This document shows, piece by piece, positions 62,484 to 64,000 of a DNA stretch of 64,000 nt. Where the stretch lies: contig DASYXW010000072.1 of the NCBI GenBank assembly GCA_035934405.1, positions 80,931 through 144,930 on the forward strand. Direction: 5' to 3'. This DNA comes from DASYXW01 sp035934405. GTDB lineage: Bacteria; Acidobacteriota; Terriglobia; UBA7540. The position numbers were made by a program, and so were the translations under genes. The notes below the pieces were generated by a model. It saw only the letters and a list, made by a program, of their open reading frames with translations, was not told the DNA's origin and made no database searches. Numbering within the stretch: the stretch's first letter is position 1; every line of letters begins with the position of its first letter.

Positions 62484-63977
62484 TTACATTGGGTTTTTGC
62501 CTCCCCGATGTCTCCTGGCCCAGACGACATAGGCGAGAGAAATAAACGCCAGCCAGGGCAGTCCGGCGAGCAAGGTGTTGCGCATCCCTTCCACCCACCA
62601 CGTCGTGACGAGAATCGCCAGCAGCAGAAACGCTCCCAGCAGAGAAGTATAAGGGTATCCTGGCATTCGGACGGCGAGCTTCGGAAGCGCAGCGGCGCCG
62701 ACGCGATGCGCAGCGGTCCACTTGGGGCGAAAGAAGAGATGCGTGATGAAGATCATCAGCCAGACGAACAGTCCGCCGAAGAGCGCGATGCCGAAAAGAA
62801 TCACAAAGGCGCTGGAAGGGTAAAGCGCGGCGACGATGGTGGCGATGACCATGCCAGCGGCGGAAACGAGAAGGGCGGCGACCGGCGTGCCGCGCGACGA
62901 GACACGCCCGAAGCGCGCCGGAGCGTAGCCGCCGCGGGCGAGCGAGAACATCATGCGGGCGGTGAGGTAGAGGTTGCAGTTCATGCTGGAAAGCGCCGCG
63001 GTGAGCACGACGAAGTTCACCAGGTGAGCGGCGGCGGGAATCTTCACGATGTCGAACACTTTGACAAAGGGACTGGCGGTGATGCCGGCGCCGGGTTGAA
63101 TCTGGTTCCAGGGCACGATGCCGACCAACACCGCAATCGCGCCGACATAAAAGACGATCAGGCGGCCCACCATGGAGCGCATGGCGCGCGGGACGGCGCG
63201 GTTGGGGTCACGCGCTTCGCCCGCCGCGACCGCAATCACTTCGGTGCCGATGTAGCCGTAAATAACGAAGACGATGGCCATCCACGCGCCGGTAAGACCT
63301 CGCGGAAAGAAACCTTCGTGCGCGGTGTAGTTACGGAGCCCCAACGTGGGTGAAGGTCCGGCGAACCCGCCCAGCACCAGCGCCCCGAATACGATGAAGA
63401 GGACGATGGCGACGACCTTGATCATCGAGAACCAGTATTCGAACTCGCCGAAGCTGCCCACGGTGCGGGCGTTGACGTAGATGAGCAGCGCTGAAAACAG
63501 CACGATCCAGAGCCAGGCAGGAGTGCGCGGAAACCACCACCGGCAGTAGATGGCTACGGCTGTAGCCTCGCCGCCGATGGCGATGCTCTGCACCGCCCAG
63601 TAAGTGTAGCGCACCACGAATCCGGCCCAGCGCGAGACGTAAAGCTCAGCGTAGACGCCGAACGAGCCCGCCGTGGGGTGGGCCACGGCCATTTCCGAGA
63701 GCGCGCCTATCAGCAAGAGAGCGATCAGGGCGCCGAGCAGGTAGGTGACGATGACGCCCGGCCCCGCCTGGCGGACGGCCAGCGAGCTGCCGAGGAAGAG
63801 TCCGGTGCCGATGGCGCCGCCCAGGGCAATCATGGCGAGCTGGCGGGAGGTGAGTTCGCGGGAGAGGCCGTGCTCTCGATCTACGACTGGCGAGGGATTT
63901 TGGATTTTAGATTTTGGATTTTGGATTGGAGCGACCCCCTCACCCGTCCCGACAAGCCGGGACACCCTCTCCCCCAA
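62484..63977 (-). CDS. Amino-acid permease (APC superfamily, LysP/GabP-like)
   Basis: About 450-497 residues with 12 predicted membrane helices. The first helix begins LTSRQLAMIALGGAIGTGLFLGSSLAVRQAGPGVIVTYLLGA, the APC signature with the GGAIGTGLF substrate loop; ARMMFSLARGGYAPARFGRVSSRGTP is the conserved cytoplasmic loop after helix 8. Proton-coupled uptake of an amino acid is expected. The true start is unclear: the frame is open to TTG 63977, but residues about 18-28 (IQNPKSKIQNPS) come from a period-7 repeat and should not be functional. Confidence 0.85.
   Translation of the reverse strand: MGERVSRLVGTGEGVAPIQNPKSKIQNPSPVVDREHGLSRELTSRQLAMIALGGAIGTGLFLGSSLAVRQAGPGVIVTYLLGALIALLLIGALSEMAVAHPTAGSFGVYAELYVSRWAGFVVRYTYWAVQSIAIGGEATAVAIYCRWWFPRTPAWLWIVLFSALLIYVNARTVGSFGEFEYWFSMIKVVAIVLFIVFGALVLGGFAGPSPTLGLRNYTAHEGFFPRGLTGAWMAIVFVIYGYIGTEVIAVAAGEARDPNRAVPRAMRSMVGRLIVFYVGAIAVLVGIVPWNQIQPGAGITASPFVKVFDIVKIPAAAHLVNFVVLTAALSSMNCNLYLTARMMFSLARGGYAPARFGRVSSRGTPVAALLVSAAGMVIATIVAALYPSSAFVILFGIALFGGLFVWLMIFITHLFFRPKWTAAHRVGAAALPKLAVRMPGYPYTSLLGAFLLLAILVTTWWVEGMRNTLLAGLPWLAFISLAYVVWARRHRGGKNPM
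63892..63929. repeat. Period-7 degenerate repeat at permease 5' end
   Basis: Units gattttg, gatttta, gattttg, gattttg, gattgga upstream of or inside the permease N-terminal codons. Confidence 0.65.
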
Positions 63978-63992
63978 AGGGGGCGAGGGTCG
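63933..63992. repeat. Dispersed CCCTCACCCG / CCCTCTCCCC repeat, copy 2
   Basis: ACCCCCTCACCCG and ACACCCTCTCCCCC separated by a short palindrome (TCCCGACAAGCCGGGA) and followed by GGGGGCGAGGG. Same design as 11179-11250. Confidence 0.5.
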
Positions 63993-64000
63993 TATGCGTT

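Overview
The window reads as one contiguous stretch of a GC-rich, Gram-negative type bacterial chromosome. The best guess is an Acidobacteriota genome. This rests on family content, not on a marker gene: large secreted FG-GAP/choice-of-anchor D proteins, a GloVer tandem-repeat protein, a CRTAC1-TPR protein, a Ser/Thr kinase fused to TPRs, a DUF6599-type protein, and intergenic degenerate heptamer/octamer repeats. Six tRNA genes are present (Leu-UAG, Thr-CGU, Ser-CGA, Pro-GGG, Pro-CGG, plus a 5' fragment of a tRNA-Leu), and no rRNA.

Layout. 1-3.1 kb: a sarcosine-oxidase-like flavoenzyme (cut by the window edge), a GNAT protein, a single-HKD PLD nuclease and a SixA phosphatase. 3.2-4.4 kb: tRNA-Leu, a small AT-richer two-gene cassette bounded by a duplicated piece of that tRNA, then tRNA-Thr. 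4.7-18.2 kb: mostly secreted or envelope proteins (DUF6599, beta-helix protein, GloVer protein, cell-wall amidase plus lytic transglycosylase, clan-A glycoside hydrolase, FG-GAP protein). 18.4-24.2 kb: an HU protein, then a tight four-gene operon of a small leader-like peptide, a haem-oxygenase-fold di-iron enzyme, a Ser/Thr kinase-TPR protein and a B12-type RiPP-maturation radical SAM enzyme. 24.2-29 kb: a kelch/galactose-oxidase-like protein and a giant FG-GAP protein. 29-34.6 kb is an accessory zone: orphan anti-sigma factor, HAD phosphatase, two HicBA loci (one decayed), VapBC, two DpnI-type winged-helix remnants, a RAYT transposase with its REP array, and a DpnA-like adenine methyltransferase abutting a small PD-(D/E)XK nuclease. 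34.9-42.3 kb: a five-gene phosphorelay whose first kinase has an ETR1-type ethylene-binding membrane domain. 42.5-50 kb: TPR and YHS proteins, ThiD, a two-permease MacB/DevC-like exporter with adaptor and ATPase, TadA and tRNA-Ser. 50-57.8 kb: a huge CRTAC1-redoxin-TPR protein, a monooxygenase-like protein, an M28 membrane peptidase, a MerR regulator and two tRNA-Pro genes. 57.8-64 kb: FAH-family hydrolase, homocitrate/isopropylmalate synthase-like enzyme, LLM oxidoreductase, ketopantoate reductase and an amino-acid permease.

Repeats tie the window together. Four kinds recur: (i) GTAG/CTAC-footed REP palindromes, some inside the amidase gene; (ii) 19-bp GCCCCGAT-N3-ATCGGGGC palindromes; (iii) period-7/period-8 degenerate tandem repeats between genes and running into gene ends; (iv) an AT-rich element carrying two or three copies of a TCAR-N4-YTGA palindrome, found upstream of three unrelated minus-strand genes. 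The strongest candidates for new biology are the RiPP-like operon at 19.0-24.2 kb, the ethylene-receptor-like phosphorelay, the TCAR-N4-YTGA elements and the tRNA-Leu cassette.
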